Positions 17,753 through 27,802 of a stretch of DNA of 64,000 nt are shown here, piece by piece. Each line of letters starts with the position of its first letter. Position 1 is the first letter of the stretch. The stretch lies in the NCBI GenBank assembly GCA_039973685.1, contig JBDWKL010000009.1:33531-97530 (forward strand), read 5' to 3'. The DNA is from Hyphomicrobiales bacterium (GTDB lineage: Bacteria > Pseudomonadota > Alphaproteobacteria > Rhizobiales > JACESI01). Under the pieces are notes generated by a model that saw nothing but the letters and a program-made list of their open reading frames with translations, was not told the DNA's origin and did no database searches. The position numbers were made by a program, and so were the translations under genes.

Positions 17753-18271
17753 TCATTCAAAATATTGGTTGACCTCTTCAGGCGAATAAAAATACCACTT
17801 CGAGGGTTTAGGGTGCTTTATTGGAATGCGATAAGAGTCAAAATCCGACTCGATCGTCGTCCCATCAAGCGGAAAAATACCAGCTGGCTCTACACCACAA
17901 GTTTTCAACGCGTTCCATACCTGTTTGGGAGCTTCGTTCCTACGAGCAGATTTAAAGAACAATCGATCAAAACCTAGACTCTCATAGGCAAGACTTTGCG
18001 GGGCGCGGGTATTAACGATCACAAGCCATGCTATGGTCGAGCCGAACTTACCCGCAATGACTTCATATCTATGACGTCCGTTACTATAAGGATAAGCATA
18101 ACCGAAACGATATCCTAGGCTTTTGCTGTTCCCGATATAGCCTTGTTGGTTGTTGACGCATTCAATCAGTTCCGTGCCAACAAGATTCCTTTGAGCGTGA
18201 TCTGGCTGACTGGCCCCCATCAGAGAGATAAAGCAAGTCACAACAAACAAAATGAGGCTCGAGCGTAGCAT
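17753..18271 (-). CDS. Secreted protein of unknown function
   Basis: I do not recognise this 172-residue protein. It has a convincing signal peptide (MLRSSLILFVVTCFISLMGA, cleaved around residue 20-27). The mature part has two cysteines (ELIECVNN and LKTCGVEP) that could form a disulfide and many aromatic residues (YRFGYAYPYSNGRHRYEV). It stands alone, 152 bases from the chemoreceptor gene on the same strand. A small periplasmic or envelope protein is the most that can be said. Confidence 0.6.
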   Translation of the reverse strand: MLRSSLILFVVTCFISLMGASQPDHAQRNLVGTELIECVNNQQGYIGNSKSLGYRFGYAYPYSNGRHRYEVIAGKFGSTIAWLVIVNTRAPQSLAYESLGFDRLFFKSARRNEAPKQVWNALKTCGVEPAGIFPLDGTTIESDFDSYRIPIKHPKPSKWYFYSPEEVNQYFE

Positions 18272-18362
18272 TCCAATTAGATATGTATTGGGTGCTAGCG
18301 TTGCTAGTGGAAAAGAACGATTTAAGTTTAACTAAGCAGCGCCATCAAGATAACATTGAATG

Positions 18363-18390
18363 AAAAAAGGCGTGCTGAGAGCACGCCTTT
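18363..18390 (-). terminator. Intrinsic terminator of the chemoreceptor gene
   Basis: A 9-base perfect stem (AGGCGTGCT with AGCACGCCT, loop GAG) lies about 35 bases past the chemoreceptor stop. Read on the minus strand it ends in a run of T residues, which is a textbook rho-independent terminator. Confidence 0.88.
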
Positions 18391-18423
18391 CAACCAATTT
18401 TGATACAAGCTATTTGTTTGTTA

Positions 18424-20133
18424 CTAGCCGTAATTTTTTACCTTCTCGAGGAAGCCTGTAATCTTGACGAGGCTGTCTTTCGTGGCGCCGTCAATTTGGG
18501 ATGCTATTTGCTGAACTTGCGCAGCGTTTTCACGCGTGCCATCTGCAGACGTCGACATCGTGGACATGCTTTCCGACACATTGCGTGTGCCGTCCGATGC
18601 GCTCATCGCATTTTTTGCAATTTCTTGGACCACGTGCCGCTGCTGTTCAACAGCTGTCGCAATAGAGCTGGTGATTTCATGCATTTCCACAACCGTTTTC
18701 GTTACCGAAGTGATCGCCTTGGAAGCTTCCATGGTCTCGGCTTGGATCGAAGAAATTTGATTGCTAATCTCTTCTGTCGCTTTTGTTGTTTGAGTTGAAA
18801 GACCTTTAACTTCCGAAGCAACAACTGAGAACCCTCGACCAGCTTCCCCAGCCCGCGCCGCTTCAATGGTCGCATTCAAAGCTAACAGATTTGTTTGCTC
18901 AGCAATGTCATTGATTAACCCGACGACTTCGCCAATTTTAGAAGCTGCGATTGTTAACTGTTCAACCTTTTGACTGGTCTCGCCACCTTCAGTTGCAGCC
19001 TTGGATGCAATTTTAGATGAGGCGTCAACCTGATTGCCAATCTCGGCAACCGAAACGCTAAGTTCTTCCGTCGCTGATGCGACTGTATCTACACTGGTTG
19101 ACGCTGTCGTTGCACCGGTCATAACAGCACGGCTCTCGTTCAACGTGCTGTCGGCCATGCTGTTCAGTGCGTCTGTGGAAGATGTGAGTTCAGAAACCCC
19201 GTCTTTAACCACATTCATGATATTCATAATCTCATGATCGAATGCAGAACATTCATCCTGCAAGGCTGCATTTCGTTGTACCAATTCCTCTTCTTCGTCA
19301 CGGCGAGCCGTCAGCAAGGTTTGACGTTCTTGTTCATTCTCAATGAATACTTTAACCGCCTTGGCCATTTTGCCAATTTCATCTGGTCGGTCCGCATCAA
19401 CAACAGCAAGATCAGATTTGCCGTTAGCCAATTCTTGCATGATAAAGGTCAAACGACTGATCGGCTTCGCGATATTGCGGAATGAGATAATTGCGAGAAT
19501 GAAAGCCAGCAACGCGCTGCCCAAACCGAAAATAGTTTGAATTTTCACCTGAGCCCAAAACTGTTCGTTTATGTCATCTACATAGACGCCAGTGCCAATA
19601 AACCAAGACCACCCGGCGATAGGCTCACCCCATCCGTATTTATCAAACAAAGGGTCTTCGCCATTGACCTGAGACGCACCGGGTTTAGCCCATTGATAGC
19701 TAACAATATCACCGCCGCGTTTAGCAGCATCGATCAATTCTTGGATAAGAAGAACACCATTCTTGTCCTTTAGATCGTATAGATTTTTTCCAATGAGCTT
19801 TTCTTTGATATGGAATTTATTGACCCCATCATAGTCGTAGGCAAAAATATAATTGCCGTTGTCAAAACGCATGCCCTTCAAGGCAACGAAAGCTGCATTT
19901 TCAGCTTCTTCACGCGTCATCTCACCCGCTTTTTCCTTCGCAACAAACTGGTTCACGATACCAGCTGCCGTTTGGGAAATATGTTGAACCGCGAGAGTAC
20001 GCTCCTTTAATATCGATTGGTATGTCGCTTGAATGGTGAATACCATCAACCCTGAAATAACCAACATTAAAAGCACAACCGGAAGAATGATCTTCCCTGA
20101 CAAGGATATTTTATTAACAAAAAGCACGTTCAT
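18424..20133 (-). CDS. Methyl-accepting chemotaxis protein with Cache sensor
   Basis: This transmembrane chemoreceptor has about 569 residues. The first membrane helix ([19 protein letters not shown]) is followed by a periplasmic single-Cache domain (about 40-190, with [14 protein letters not shown] and [15 protein letters not shown]). A second helix sits near 200-220, then HAMP, then a cytoplasmic signalling hairpin whose tip reads [26 protein letters not shown]. No C-terminal CheR-binding pentapeptide is seen. The ATG at 20131-20133 has a poorly spaced ribosome site (TAGGTG) and a GTG just before it is possible. Ligand unknown; this Cache class often senses small carboxylates or amines. Confidence 0.9.
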   Translation of the reverse strand: MNVLFVNKISLSGKIILPVVLLMLVISGLMVFTIQATYQSILKERTLAVQHISQTAAGIVNQFVAKEKAGEMTREEAENAAFVALKGMRFDNGNYIFAYDYDGVNKFHIKEKLIGKNLYDLKDKNGVLLIQELIDAAKRGGDIVSYQWAKPGASQVNGEDPLFDKYGWGEPIAGWSWFIGTGVYVDDINEQFWAQVKIQTIFGLGSALLAFILAIISFRNIAKPISRLTFIMQELANGKSDLAVVDADRPDEIGKMAKAVKVFIENEQERQTLLTARRDEEEELVQRNAALQDECSAFDHEIMNIMNVVKDGVSELTSSTDALNSMADSTLNESRAVMTGATTASTSVDTVASATEELSVSVAEIGNQVDASSKIASKAATEGGETSQKVEQLTIAASKIGEVVGLINDIAEQTNLLALNATIEAARAGEAGRGFSVVASEVKGLSTQTTKATEEISNQISSIQAETMEASKAITSVTKTVVEMHEITSSIATAVEQQRHVVQEIAKNAMSASDGTRNVSESMSTMSTSADGTRENAAQVQQIASQIDGATKDSLVKITGFLEKVKNYG

Positions 20134-20299
20134 CACCTAAAACATAGAATTAATTCTCATAATGATAGATAATTATGGTTAATTAAAAATAACCTTAAGC
20201 AAGTGCCTCTTGGGTGATTACGTGATCCTCTAATTTCTTAAACGCAGGCGCATTTTTATTGACCTCAACATTCAGCTTTTGGAAATCAATAAATAAAGA

Positions 20300-22612
20300 C
20301 TAATTTCGCAAAGTGCCCTCGCCATTCAACATCGCATCAATGCGGGCTTTGGTTTGAGTAGTCTTTGCCAAAATCAAAAAGCTTGAACGTTCCAAGTCAT
20401 ACAGATCTTGTTCCGTTGCATCGCGAGGCTCAGCATCTGGGCCACCTGTCACAATACGAGCAATGGCACTTGCAACTGTCACATCATGCGGCATGAAGAT
20501 GCCATCGTCACGGCCCTTCTCTAAGAAAGCGACCATCTCGGCATAGACCTTACCGCCAACCAAATGGAAGCTTGGTTCTTGCGGCGGCGTATAGTCACCT
20601 GCCAACTCTCCGACGATGCGCACAGCACCATCGACCAAACGATCGCGGTTCATTACTTCCTCGTCACGCTCAGGCAAGAAGTAGCAATATTTGGCAGACT
20701 GATTTGGCGAGGCTCCTGTTTGGCTGTACCCGACTTGATTGAAAGTGTTCCATGCAGCTTTCTCCCAATCACCCGTTTTCTCATACCAACGATGAAGCGT
20801 TTCTTTGACACCGCCGCCACCTGGCACAACGCCAACGGTGCACTCCACCAAGCCCATCACGGTGTTGGTGTGAGCCAGCACCTTGTCGCAATGTGCAATC
20901 ACCTCATAGCCACCGCCAAGGGTTAAGCCAGAGGGCGCGCCGACGACGGGCTTGTTGCAATATTTTAGCGTGCGGCAGGCTTGCTGAAAATCGTTGAGGA
21001 AGACATCAATACCGTCCCAATCTTGTGCTGCCATCATCTCTTGAAAACGGACAAGATTGACGCCCGCTGAAAAGTGTTGACCGTCATTGTGAATGATGAT
21101 CCCGCGACCTTTTGAGTTGGCTGCTTCTTCCACGATCTTCATGCAATCAGCATCAAGCGCATTGGCTTTGGTGTGGAATTCAACAAGGTGAATATCGCCG
21201 TCCAATTTGAACAGGCTTGCTGATGGATTCTCATTGACGGGTACGAGCGTCTGGCGGGTCATATGGAAGCGCACAACACCGTCTGGCAAGTTCACCGGAC
21301 GATACGTGCGGTCTGCATGACGCACCAAAAGCGCGCCGCCTTCTGCCTTATAAATTGGCTCGCCCGCGCAGTCTCTCAGATAGTCTGGAATATCCAAACC
21401 TTCTGCCTCACAACGCTTGGTGAAAGCATCAACACCGAGCTCATCTAACATCTCAAACGGACCTTTGACCCAGTTATAGCCAAGCTTCATCGCATCATCG
21501 ATATCTTGCGGTGTTTGGGTGACATCTGGAATCAAGTGGGCTGAATACCTCAGAACTCGATTCAAGAAGTTCCAACAAAATTGTGCTTCAATATCAGTAC
21601 CTTCTGCTAGATAACTTAAACCTTTTTGCTCACCTAATACCGCACGTTCAGGTAGGCTATCAGCGCGAGGACGATAAGATTTTGATTCAAGATCATAGGC
21701 GTATTTAGTGCCGTCTTCATCTTCTTTGTAAAAACCACCTAAGCCCTTTTGGCCCGTATAGCCTTCTGCACATAGATTGTTGATGATGGCGTTTTCTTCA
21801 CCCACTGGATGGAAGGCATCGCCCTGCGGTAAGATGGAGCGTAGCGAGCGCACCACGTCGGCCATGAGGTCAAGACCAATCAAATCATAAAGGCCGAAGC
21901 AACCCGTTTTTGGAATACCCATCGGGCGACCCATTAGGGCGTCTGCTTGCTCAACAGTGAGGCCAAGCTTCATCGCTTCATCAATGCCCACTTGCAGCGC
22001 GAAGACGCCAACGCGATTTCCGAGGAAGCCTGGTGTGTCCGCACATTGCACGACGCCTTTACCGAGAATACGGTCGCAAAAATCGGCGGCTGTATCCATC
22101 ACCCAATCAGCAGTCTTCTCACCGCGCACAAGCTCCAGCAAGCGCATGTAACGGACTGGATTAAAGAAGTGCGTAATACAAAAACGCTCAGCAAATTTCG
22201 CGTCCATTTCTTCAATCAAAAGCGAGATCGGAATGGTCGATGTATTGGACGCGACAATGGCCTCGTCTTTGATCAGCGGCTCAAGACTTTTATAAAGCTG
22301 GCGCTTAATATCAAGACGTTCAACGATCGCTTCAACGATCAAATCACAGTCGCCCACCATCGCAAGATCATCGTCGATATTACCAATCTCGATGTTATCA
22401 AGCACGCCCTTATGAACAAGCGCTGGCGGATCAGATTTTTTCAAACGATCAAGCGCGCGTTCTGTCACTGCGTTACGGCTATCCCCATCTGAAGCAATAT
22501 CCAGCAGCACAACTGGATAACCAGCATTAGCCACCTGCCCCGCAATACCAGACCCCATGGTGCCTGCGCCAATGACACATACTTTTTTGATTTTATCGCC
22601 TGGCTTAATCAT
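20300..22612 (-). CDS. 3-hydroxyacyl-CoA dehydrogenase/enoyl-CoA hydratase fusion (FadN-type order)
   Basis: This beta-oxidation fusion has about 770 residues. The NAD-binding domain comes first (VCVIGAGTMGSGIAGQVANAG near residues 11-31), then 3-hydroxyacyl-CoA dehydrogenase C-terminal repeats including CITHFFNPVRYMRLLE. The crotonase domain is last (KGRGIIIHNDGQHFSAGVNL and SGLTLGGGYEVIAHCD). This order is that of Bacillus FadN, the reverse of FadB/FadJ. I use ATG 22610-22612, which overlaps the upstream stop by four bases, instead of a GTG three codons earlier. It ends the run with the DmdA-like and MetY genes. Confidence 0.88.
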   Translation of the reverse strand: MIKPGDKIKKVCVIGAGTMGSGIAGQVANAGYPVVLLDIASDGDSRNAVTERALDRLKKSDPPALVHKGVLDNIEIGNIDDDLAMVGDCDLIVEAIVERLDIKRQLYKSLEPLIKDEAIVASNTSTIPISLLIEEMDAKFAERFCITHFFNPVRYMRLLELVRGEKTADWVMDTAADFCDRILGKGVVQCADTPGFLGNRVGVFALQVGIDEAMKLGLTVEQADALMGRPMGIPKTGCFGLYDLIGLDLMADVVRSLRSILPQGDAFHPVGEENAIINNLCAEGYTGQKGLGGFYKEDEDGTKYAYDLESKSYRPRADSLPERAVLGEQKGLSYLAEGTDIEAQFCWNFLNRVLRYSAHLIPDVTQTPQDIDDAMKLGYNWVKGPFEMLDELGVDAFTKRCEAEGLDIPDYLRDCAGEPIYKAEGGALLVRHADRTYRPVNLPDGVVRFHMTRQTLVPVNENPSASLFKLDGDIHLVEFHTKANALDADCMKIVEEAANSKGRGIIIHNDGQHFSAGVNLVRFQEMMAAQDWDGIDVFLNDFQQACRTLKYCNKPVVGAPSGLTLGGGYEVIAHCDKVLAHTNTVMGLVECTVGVVPGGGGVKETLHRWYEKTGDWEKAAWNTFNQVGYSQTGASPNQSAKYCYFLPERDEEVMNRDRLVDGAVRIVGELAGDYTPPQEPSFHLVGGKVYAEMVAFLEKGRDDGIFMPHDVTVASAIARIVTGGPDAEPRDATEQDLYDLERSSFLILAKTTQTKARIDAMLNGEGTLRN

Positions 22613-23157
22613 GCTTGCCACCGTCCCTCTCGAATAAATTCAATCACATTGGTCGCATCATTTTGTTGAAGGTCGTCAACGATCTGGAATGCTCTGTCTT
22701 GATATTGCATCGTAATTGGCGCGCGTTTTGTGCGGCCTGTGGAGTTGCTGGAGAAGAGCTTCGAGCTTTTCTTGTATTGCCAACCGATCACATCAATTTC
22801 GGCCACTTCAAACTCTTCGCTGTTTAGCACGACGTCCTTTTGCAGCTTTTGATAGCGCACCCAGCCGTCTTTGCGTTCAAGCGTTTCAAAACCAAAGCGC
22901 ACCCATTCATAGCGCTGCCATGCACCGTGAATGTTCAAGCTCATGCCAAATAAAATAAAGGCGAAAACAGCGAGCGCTGGAATGTCGTCATGGAAAGAAC
23001 GGCCAAAGTCTGAGAACAGCACAACGACAGCGGCAAACACCATTAAGGCAGCCGTGGCTCCCATATCAAGGAGTGGACGTTTTGTGTCGAGGGCGCGAAT
23101 GGTGAGTGTTTGCTCACCCTTGGCTTTAGCCAAATGGAAACGGTCTGGATCGGTCAT
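22609..23157 (-). CDS. Two-helix membrane protein of unknown function
   Basis: I do not recognise this 182-residue protein. Two hydrophobic segments lie at about residues 31-48 (LLDMGATAALMVFAAVVVLF) and 60-77 (IPALAVFAFILFGMSL). They are followed by a soluble C-terminal part with basic and aromatic residues (WQRYEWVRFGFETLERKDGW). The layout resembles small PH-domain-like membrane proteins, but this is not certain. It lies in an operon, 3 bases after the hydrolase and overlapping the fusion gene by four bases. Confidence 0.6.
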   Translation of the reverse strand: MTDPDRFHLAKAKGEQTLTIRALDTKRPLLDMGATAALMVFAAVVVLFSDFGRSFHDDIPALAVFAFILFGMSLNIHGAWQRYEWVRFGFETLERKDGWVRYQKLQKDVVLNSEEFEVAEIDVIGWQYKKSSKLFSSNSTGRTKRAPITMQYQDRAFQIVDDLQQNDATNVIEFIREGRWQA

Positions 23158-23160
23158 GAC

Positions 23161-23949
23161 TTATAAAAACGCTCCGAGCGCTTCGTTCACTTCACGCGGA
23201 TTTTCTGGCGGCAGCATGTGACCAGCGCCCTTGACGACGACAAGCTTATTGTCCGTCAAAGCTTCGGCCAGTTTCAAACCACCCTTAAGCGGAGTCATTT
23301 TATCTTTTTCAGCCAAAATGCAAAGAGTCGGGCACGTGATTTTACCCGCTGCTTCAAGACCAGACTTGTATGCATTGCAAGCATTTAGGTCTGCTGCCAA
23401 AGCACCCTCAGCGTTCGATGCCATCAACTGCTTGCCTGCACCGATGAGAGAGGCACCAGGCACCGTATTATCAAAGCTGTGACCAAATGCGCCAGAACCC
23501 CAAGACATCATGGCGCTGATGGCTTTTGGTTCTTTGGTTTCGGCCATATTCACCAGATGATCATTCACCGGCACAGCAAAAGAGCCTGCGATGAAAGCGA
23601 TTTTCGATACGCGGTCGGCATAGCGAGCACCGAGCTCCAAGGCCACGAGGCATCCTTGGCTATGACCAACGATAATGGCTTCAGGCACTTTGATGGCGTC
23701 CATAAGGGCAATCACCCAATCCGCCATATCTTCGATGCTCGTAAGCGGCGCGCCAGCTGATAAGCCGTGACCCGGAAAATCGGGTGCCAGCACATTGTAG
23801 CCCCAATAAGAATAGGTGCGCACTTGTTGGGTCCATGAAAGGCGGCTTTGGCCTGAACCGTGTAGGAAGATGACCAGTGGTTGGTCTGCTTGATGATCTT
23901 TGCCACCTGTTGAGGCGAAGACTGCTGAACCGTTGATGTCTATCCGCAT
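23161..23949 (-). CDS. Alpha/beta hydrolase
   Basis: This 262-residue hydrolase has the nucleophile elbow VGHSQG with Ser 97, the oxyanion region FLHGSGQSRLSW and a C-terminal catalytic His in GAGHMLPPENP. It has no signal peptide, so it acts in the cytoplasm. It overlaps the metY start region by one base and is co-transcribed with it. A thioesterase or esterase role in the same catabolic route is plausible, but the substrate cannot be read from sequence. Confidence 0.8.
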   Translation of the reverse strand: MRIDINGSAVFASTGGKDHQADQPLVIFLHGSGQSRLSWTQQVRTYSYWGYNVLAPDFPGHGLSAGAPLTSIEDMADWVIALMDAIKVPEAIIVGHSQGCLVALELGARYADRVSKIAFIAGSFAVPVNDHLVNMAETKEPKAISAMMSWGSGAFGHSFDNTVPGASLIGAGKQLMASNAEGALAADLNACNAYKSGLEAAGKITCPTLCILAEKDKMTPLKGGLKLAEALTDNKLVVVKGAGHMLPPENPREVNEALGAFL

Positions 23950-25283
23950 TATTCCGCCGCCTCTTGTGCCTGTGCGCTTGCAACCTTTTTCGCTGCCCGC
24001 AATCCTTTGTCAAAATCTGCTTTGAGATCGTTGATGTCTTCAAGACCAACAGACAAACGGATCATGTCTTCTGACAAACCACCGATAATCATGTCTTCTT
24101 CTGAGATATGACTGTGGGTTGTGGAGGCTGGATGGATGACCAGTGTTTTCGCGTCGCCCACATTTGCAAGGTGGGAGGCAAGCTCTACGTTTTCGATGAA
24201 GGCAGCACCGCCATCGCGACCACCCGCCACGCCAAAGGCAATCACCGCACTCGCACCTTTTGGCAACATGCGGTTTGCAAGCTCATGGTCTGGGTGATCT
24301 TTCAAATGCGGATGCCGCACCCATGTCACCTGATCGTGGTTGGCAAGGTACTCAAGCAGCGCATTGGTGTTTTCCATATGGCGCGCCATGCGAAGCGGCA
24401 AAGTCTCGATACCCTGCAAAAGGTAAAACGCTGTTTGTGGCGCCATGCTTGGGCCGAAATTATACATCGCTTCCATACGAATACGCATGGTCAGCGCAAC
24501 AGGGCCGCACTCTTCCCAAAACACCATGCCGTCCATCGCATAATGCGGTTCTGCAAGGGTTGGGAATTTGAAAGAACCATCGGCGTTTTTAATACCCCAA
24601 TCGAAATTACCGCCATCAACAACGGCGCCACCAACAGCAAGGCCATGACCGCCCAGCCATTTCGTGACTGAGTGCACCACAACATTAGCACCATGCTCTA
24701 GCGGCTTGAAGAGATAAGGCGTTGTGAAGGTGTTATCGACGATCACAGGCACGCCAGCTTCCTTGGCAATTTCACCAACGGCTGGCAGGTCCATAATATT
24801 AAGGCCCGGATTGCCGACGATTTCACCGAAGATCAATTTCGTGTTCGGGCGGATTGCAGCCTTAATGCCATCAAGGTCATCAGCGGAAACGAAAGTCGTC
24901 TCGACGCCAAAACGCGGCAGAGTGTTTTTCATCAAGTTGATGTTGGCACCATAAAGCTGCGCGGTGGATACGATATGATCACCACTCGAGACCAAGCACA
25001 TGATCGCCGCATGAAGCGCTGCCATGCCGGACGCTGTCGCCGTACAAGCCGCACCGCCGTCTAACGCTGCAAGGCGTTGTTCAAGCACTGCCACCGTCGG
25101 GTTAGAGATGCGTGAATAAAGATGCCCGCCCTCTTCCATATTATAGAGCGCTGCCGCATGACGACTATCGCGAAATACGTAAGACGTGGTTTGATGGATT
25201 GGCACAGCTCGCGAACCGTGGTCGCTATCTGGCGTATGGCCAGCGTGCAGGCTCAGCGTATCAAAATTATAAAAATCACTCAT
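23949..25283 (-). CDS. metY: O-acetylhomoserine sulfhydrylase (aminocarboxypropyltransferase)
   Basis: This 444-residue PLP enzyme makes homocysteine from sulfide, or methionine from methanethiol, using O-acetylhomoserine. The start NFDTLSLHAGHTPD, the YSRISNPTV motif and the PLP lysine at about 208 (HSVTKWLGGHG) are typical of MetY. It lies 67 bases downstream of a DMSP-demethylase-like gene on the same strand. That is suggestive, since DMSP demethylation releases methanethiol after further steps and MetY-type enzymes can capture it. Confidence 0.92.
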   Translation of the reverse strand: MSDFYNFDTLSLHAGHTPDSDHGSRAVPIHQTTSYVFRDSRHAAALYNMEEGGHLYSRISNPTVAVLEQRLAALDGGAACTATASGMAALHAAIMCLVSSGDHIVSTAQLYGANINLMKNTLPRFGVETTFVSADDLDGIKAAIRPNTKLIFGEIVGNPGLNIMDLPAVGEIAKEAGVPVIVDNTFTTPYLFKPLEHGANVVVHSVTKWLGGHGLAVGGAVVDGGNFDWGIKNADGSFKFPTLAEPHYAMDGMVFWEECGPVALTMRIRMEAMYNFGPSMAPQTAFYLLQGIETLPLRMARHMENTNALLEYLANHDQVTWVRHPHLKDHPDHELANRMLPKGASAVIAFGVAGGRDGGAAFIENVELASHLANVGDAKTLVIHPASTTHSHISEEDMIIGGLSEDMIRLSVGLEDINDLKADFDKGLRAAKKVASAQAQEAAE

Positions 25284-25350
25284 GGCGTTTCTCCCTTGAG
25301 CATTTTTCTAAACACTCTTTGCGACGAATTCCATCTTAGTTTTTAAATGG

Positions 25351-26463
25351 TCAGATTTTAAATGGAAGCGCTGTTGTGGTGGCTTCTCTCTCGCCATACT
25401 CAGTTTGGATCGTAACTTTGTTGCCTTCATCAGCAAGCCCAACCTTAATCAACCCAAGGCCAATATTGGCATCAAGGCGCGGCGAATAAGCAGCAGCAGA
25501 ACAAAGGCCAACCTTTTTACCGTCTTGGTAGACCTTCCAACGATGTTGGTTTGAACCAGAAAATTTCTCACCGTCGATGACGTAACCCGTCATGCGGCGT
25601 TTCGCGCCTCTTGCCTTAATCCGCTTTAGTGCGTCTTTGCCGATGAAATCGACATCTTGTTCAAGGTCGCACAGTTTACCCATGCCAACCTCATAAGGAT
25701 TGGTATCGTCATCCGTATCTGCACCCATGGACAAAAGCCCACTTTCAATGCGCTCAATATAATTTGGTGCGCCTGGACCGATGTCATAAGGGCGTCCGGC
25801 TTCTTCGATGATATCCCAAAGCTCTGTCCCGCGGTGATGATCCATCAGATAAATTTCAAAACCGCCTTGTTTGCTCCAGCCCGATTTTGCAACAACGACG
25901 GGAATGCCTTGGATCATGGTTTGGTTGAAGCCGAAGAACTTCAAATCATCAACCCAGTCACCACATACTTGGCGGACAACTTCTGAAGCCTTCGGGCCTT
26001 GAACTGCAAGCGGGCTGATGTCTGGCTCATCAATTGAAACATTCATGCCGCGCTCAGCCGCGATGGCACGCGCCCACCAAAGTAGGTCTTGGTCTGCAAT
26101 TGAAATCCAATATTCATTGGCAGAGATTGGCAGCATCACAGGGTCATTCATCAAGATGCCACGGTGATCACAAATCGGGATGTAGCGCCCCTGCCCAATC
26201 TTCACTTTCTCAAGATTGCGCGGTGTCAAAATGCTGGCAAGTTCCAGCGCGTCTTTGCCCATAATGCGGACCTGCCGCTCAACGGACACATCCCACATGG
26301 AAACGCCCTCAGTCAGCCGGCGATATTCCGCTACTGGATCACCATAAGACACCGGAAAGCACACATGGTTATAGGTCGAAAAATGACTAACCCCTGCGCG
26401 AACAGTCGCATCAAAGAATGCAGATTTTTTAATGCGTGGCCCAAAGGCAAACTGGAATGTCAT
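25351..26463 (-). CDS. DMSP demethylase-like aminomethyltransferase (DmdA candidate)
   Basis: This 370-residue folate-dependent protein has the GcvT fold. Compared from memory with Pelagibacter DmdA (about 369 residues), it shares WDVSVERQVRI, WISIADQDL, AVQGPKASE, LKFFGFNQ, KSGWSKQGGFEIY (Trp 196) and the NYIERIESGLLSMG segment. Those features separate DmdA from glycine-cleavage T-protein. Such an enzyme would move a methyl from dimethylsulfoniopropionate to tetrahydrofolate, leaving methylmercaptopropionate. The ATG at 26461-26463 has GGAG eight bases upstream. A DmdA-like paralogue with another substrate remains possible; a tree with characterised DmdA clades is needed. Confidence 0.7.
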   Translation of the reverse strand: MTFQFAFGPRIKKSAFFDATVRAGVSHFSTYNHVCFPVSYGDPVAEYRRLTEGVSMWDVSVERQVRIMGKDALELASILTPRNLEKVKIGQGRYIPICDHRGILMNDPVMLPISANEYWISIADQDLLWWARAIAAERGMNVSIDEPDISPLAVQGPKASEVVRQVCGDWVDDLKFFGFNQTMIQGIPVVVAKSGWSKQGGFEIYLMDHHRGTELWDIIEEAGRPYDIGPGAPNYIERIESGLLSMGADTDDDTNPYEVGMGKLCDLEQDVDFIGKDALKRIKARGAKRRMTGYVIDGEKFSGSNQHRWKVYQDGKKVGLCSAAAYSPRLDANIGLGLIKVGLADEGNKVTIQTEYGEREATTTALPFKI

Positions 26464-26563
26464 AAGCTGGACTCCGATGAACAATACTTAAAAAAACCGC
26501 TAGCTTAAATTCTTTGCATGAGCGCGATAATTACGTCGTAAGTTTGCCGAATTGCGACCTTCT

Positions 26564-27706
26564 TTATTCAAACACTAATGCAGGCGCTTCTTTTGCATTT
26601 GGCCCTTCGCTATCTTCAAGCGATGCCCATACTTTACCCGCGATATCGCGGTAAATTCCGGCATGCTCAGAATCTGGTTCCGAGACCACAATAGGTGTAC
26701 CTGCATCCGAGGTTTCACGCACGCGCATAGCCAGTGGCACTTCACCCAAGAACGGCACGCCAATACGGTCTGCTTCTTCACGTGCGCCACCATGTCCGAA
26801 AATATCAGAACGGTCGCCACACGATGGGCAGATGAAGTAACTCATATTTTCAACAATGCCCAAAAGCGGCACATCAACTTTGCGGAACATGTTGAGGCCT
26901 TTGCGGGCATCAATAAGCGCCAAATCTTGCGGGGTTGAAACGATCACAGCACCAGAGAGCGGCACTTGCTGCGCCATGGTCAATTGTGCATCACCCGTTC
27001 CAGGCGGCATGTCGACGATCAACACATCAAGCTCACCCCAAGCGACTTCGCGCAGCATTTGAGTGAGAGCAGAAATGACCATTGGACCGCGCCAAATCAT
27101 CGGTGTGTCTTCTTCCACCAAGAAACCCATCGACATCACTTTAATGCCAAAGTTTTCCATTGGGTGAAGCAGACGACCTTCTGCTTGTGGACGCCCAGTT
27201 AGGCCAAGCAAACGTGGCATGGAAGGGCCATAAATATCCGCATCCAACACGCCGACCTTCTGCCCATTTGCGGCAAGGCCAAGTGCTAGGTTGATGGATG
27301 TTGTGGATTTGCCAACGCCGCCTTTGCCGGAGGCCACAGCAACAATGTGCTTTACGCCGGGCACGCCAGCTTTGGTTTCTTCTTGCGCTTTCGGTGGCGG
27401 GGTCATCTGTGGTTTGGGTGCGGCAGGCTTTGGTGCTGGGCTAGCAGAGCCTGCGGTTTTTTCAGCCGTTAGAACAGCGGTTACTTTTTCAACACCATCA
27501 ATATCCATGACAGCCGTTTCAGCCGCCTTACGCAAAGGTTCAAGTTCTTGCGCACGATCGGCTGGCACAGACACGGAAAACATTACCTTGCCAGCATTGA
27601 CGTAAATGTCTGATACGAGCCCTAGTGACATTAAGTCACCAGTAAGGTCAGGCCCTTTGACCTTGGCCAATTGCTTTTTTACAGCCTCTTTAATCGCATC
27701 ACTCAT
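26564..27706 (-). CDS. mrp: Mrp/ApbC-type iron-sulfur cluster carrier ATPase
   Basis: This 380-residue cytoplasmic P-loop protein carries or inserts Fe-S clusters. A DUF59/MIP18-like domain covers about residues 1-80 and a Pro/Lys-rich linker about 85-112. The deviant Walker A GKGGVGKST is at 127-135, and the cluster-bridging CxxC is in SYFICPSCGDRSDIFG. Length and domain order are normal for Mrp. It stands alone between the DmdA-like and OpgC genes. Confidence 0.92.
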   Translation of the reverse strand: MSDAIKEAVKKQLAKVKGPDLTGDLMSLGLVSDIYVNAGKVMFSVSVPADRAQELEPLRKAAETAVMDIDGVEKVTAVLTAEKTAGSASPAPKPAAPKPQMTPPPKAQEETKAGVPGVKHIVAVASGKGGVGKSTTSINLALGLAANGQKVGVLDADIYGPSMPRLLGLTGRPQAEGRLLHPMENFGIKVMSMGFLVEEDTPMIWRGPMVISALTQMLREVAWGELDVLIVDMPPGTGDAQLTMAQQVPLSGAVIVSTPQDLALIDARKGLNMFRKVDVPLLGIVENMSYFICPSCGDRSDIFGHGGAREEADRIGVPFLGEVPLAMRVRETSDAGTPIVVSEPDSEHAGIYRDIAGKVWASLEDSEGPNAKEAPALVFE

Positions 27707-27802
27707 TGGTCACTTCCTGTTAGATAGTCTCATCAGGAAGCTAGCGGTATGCCTCTCAAGGTCAAGCAAAAAGAACCAAAGGCATGCCGATTTTTAAGAG
27801 CG

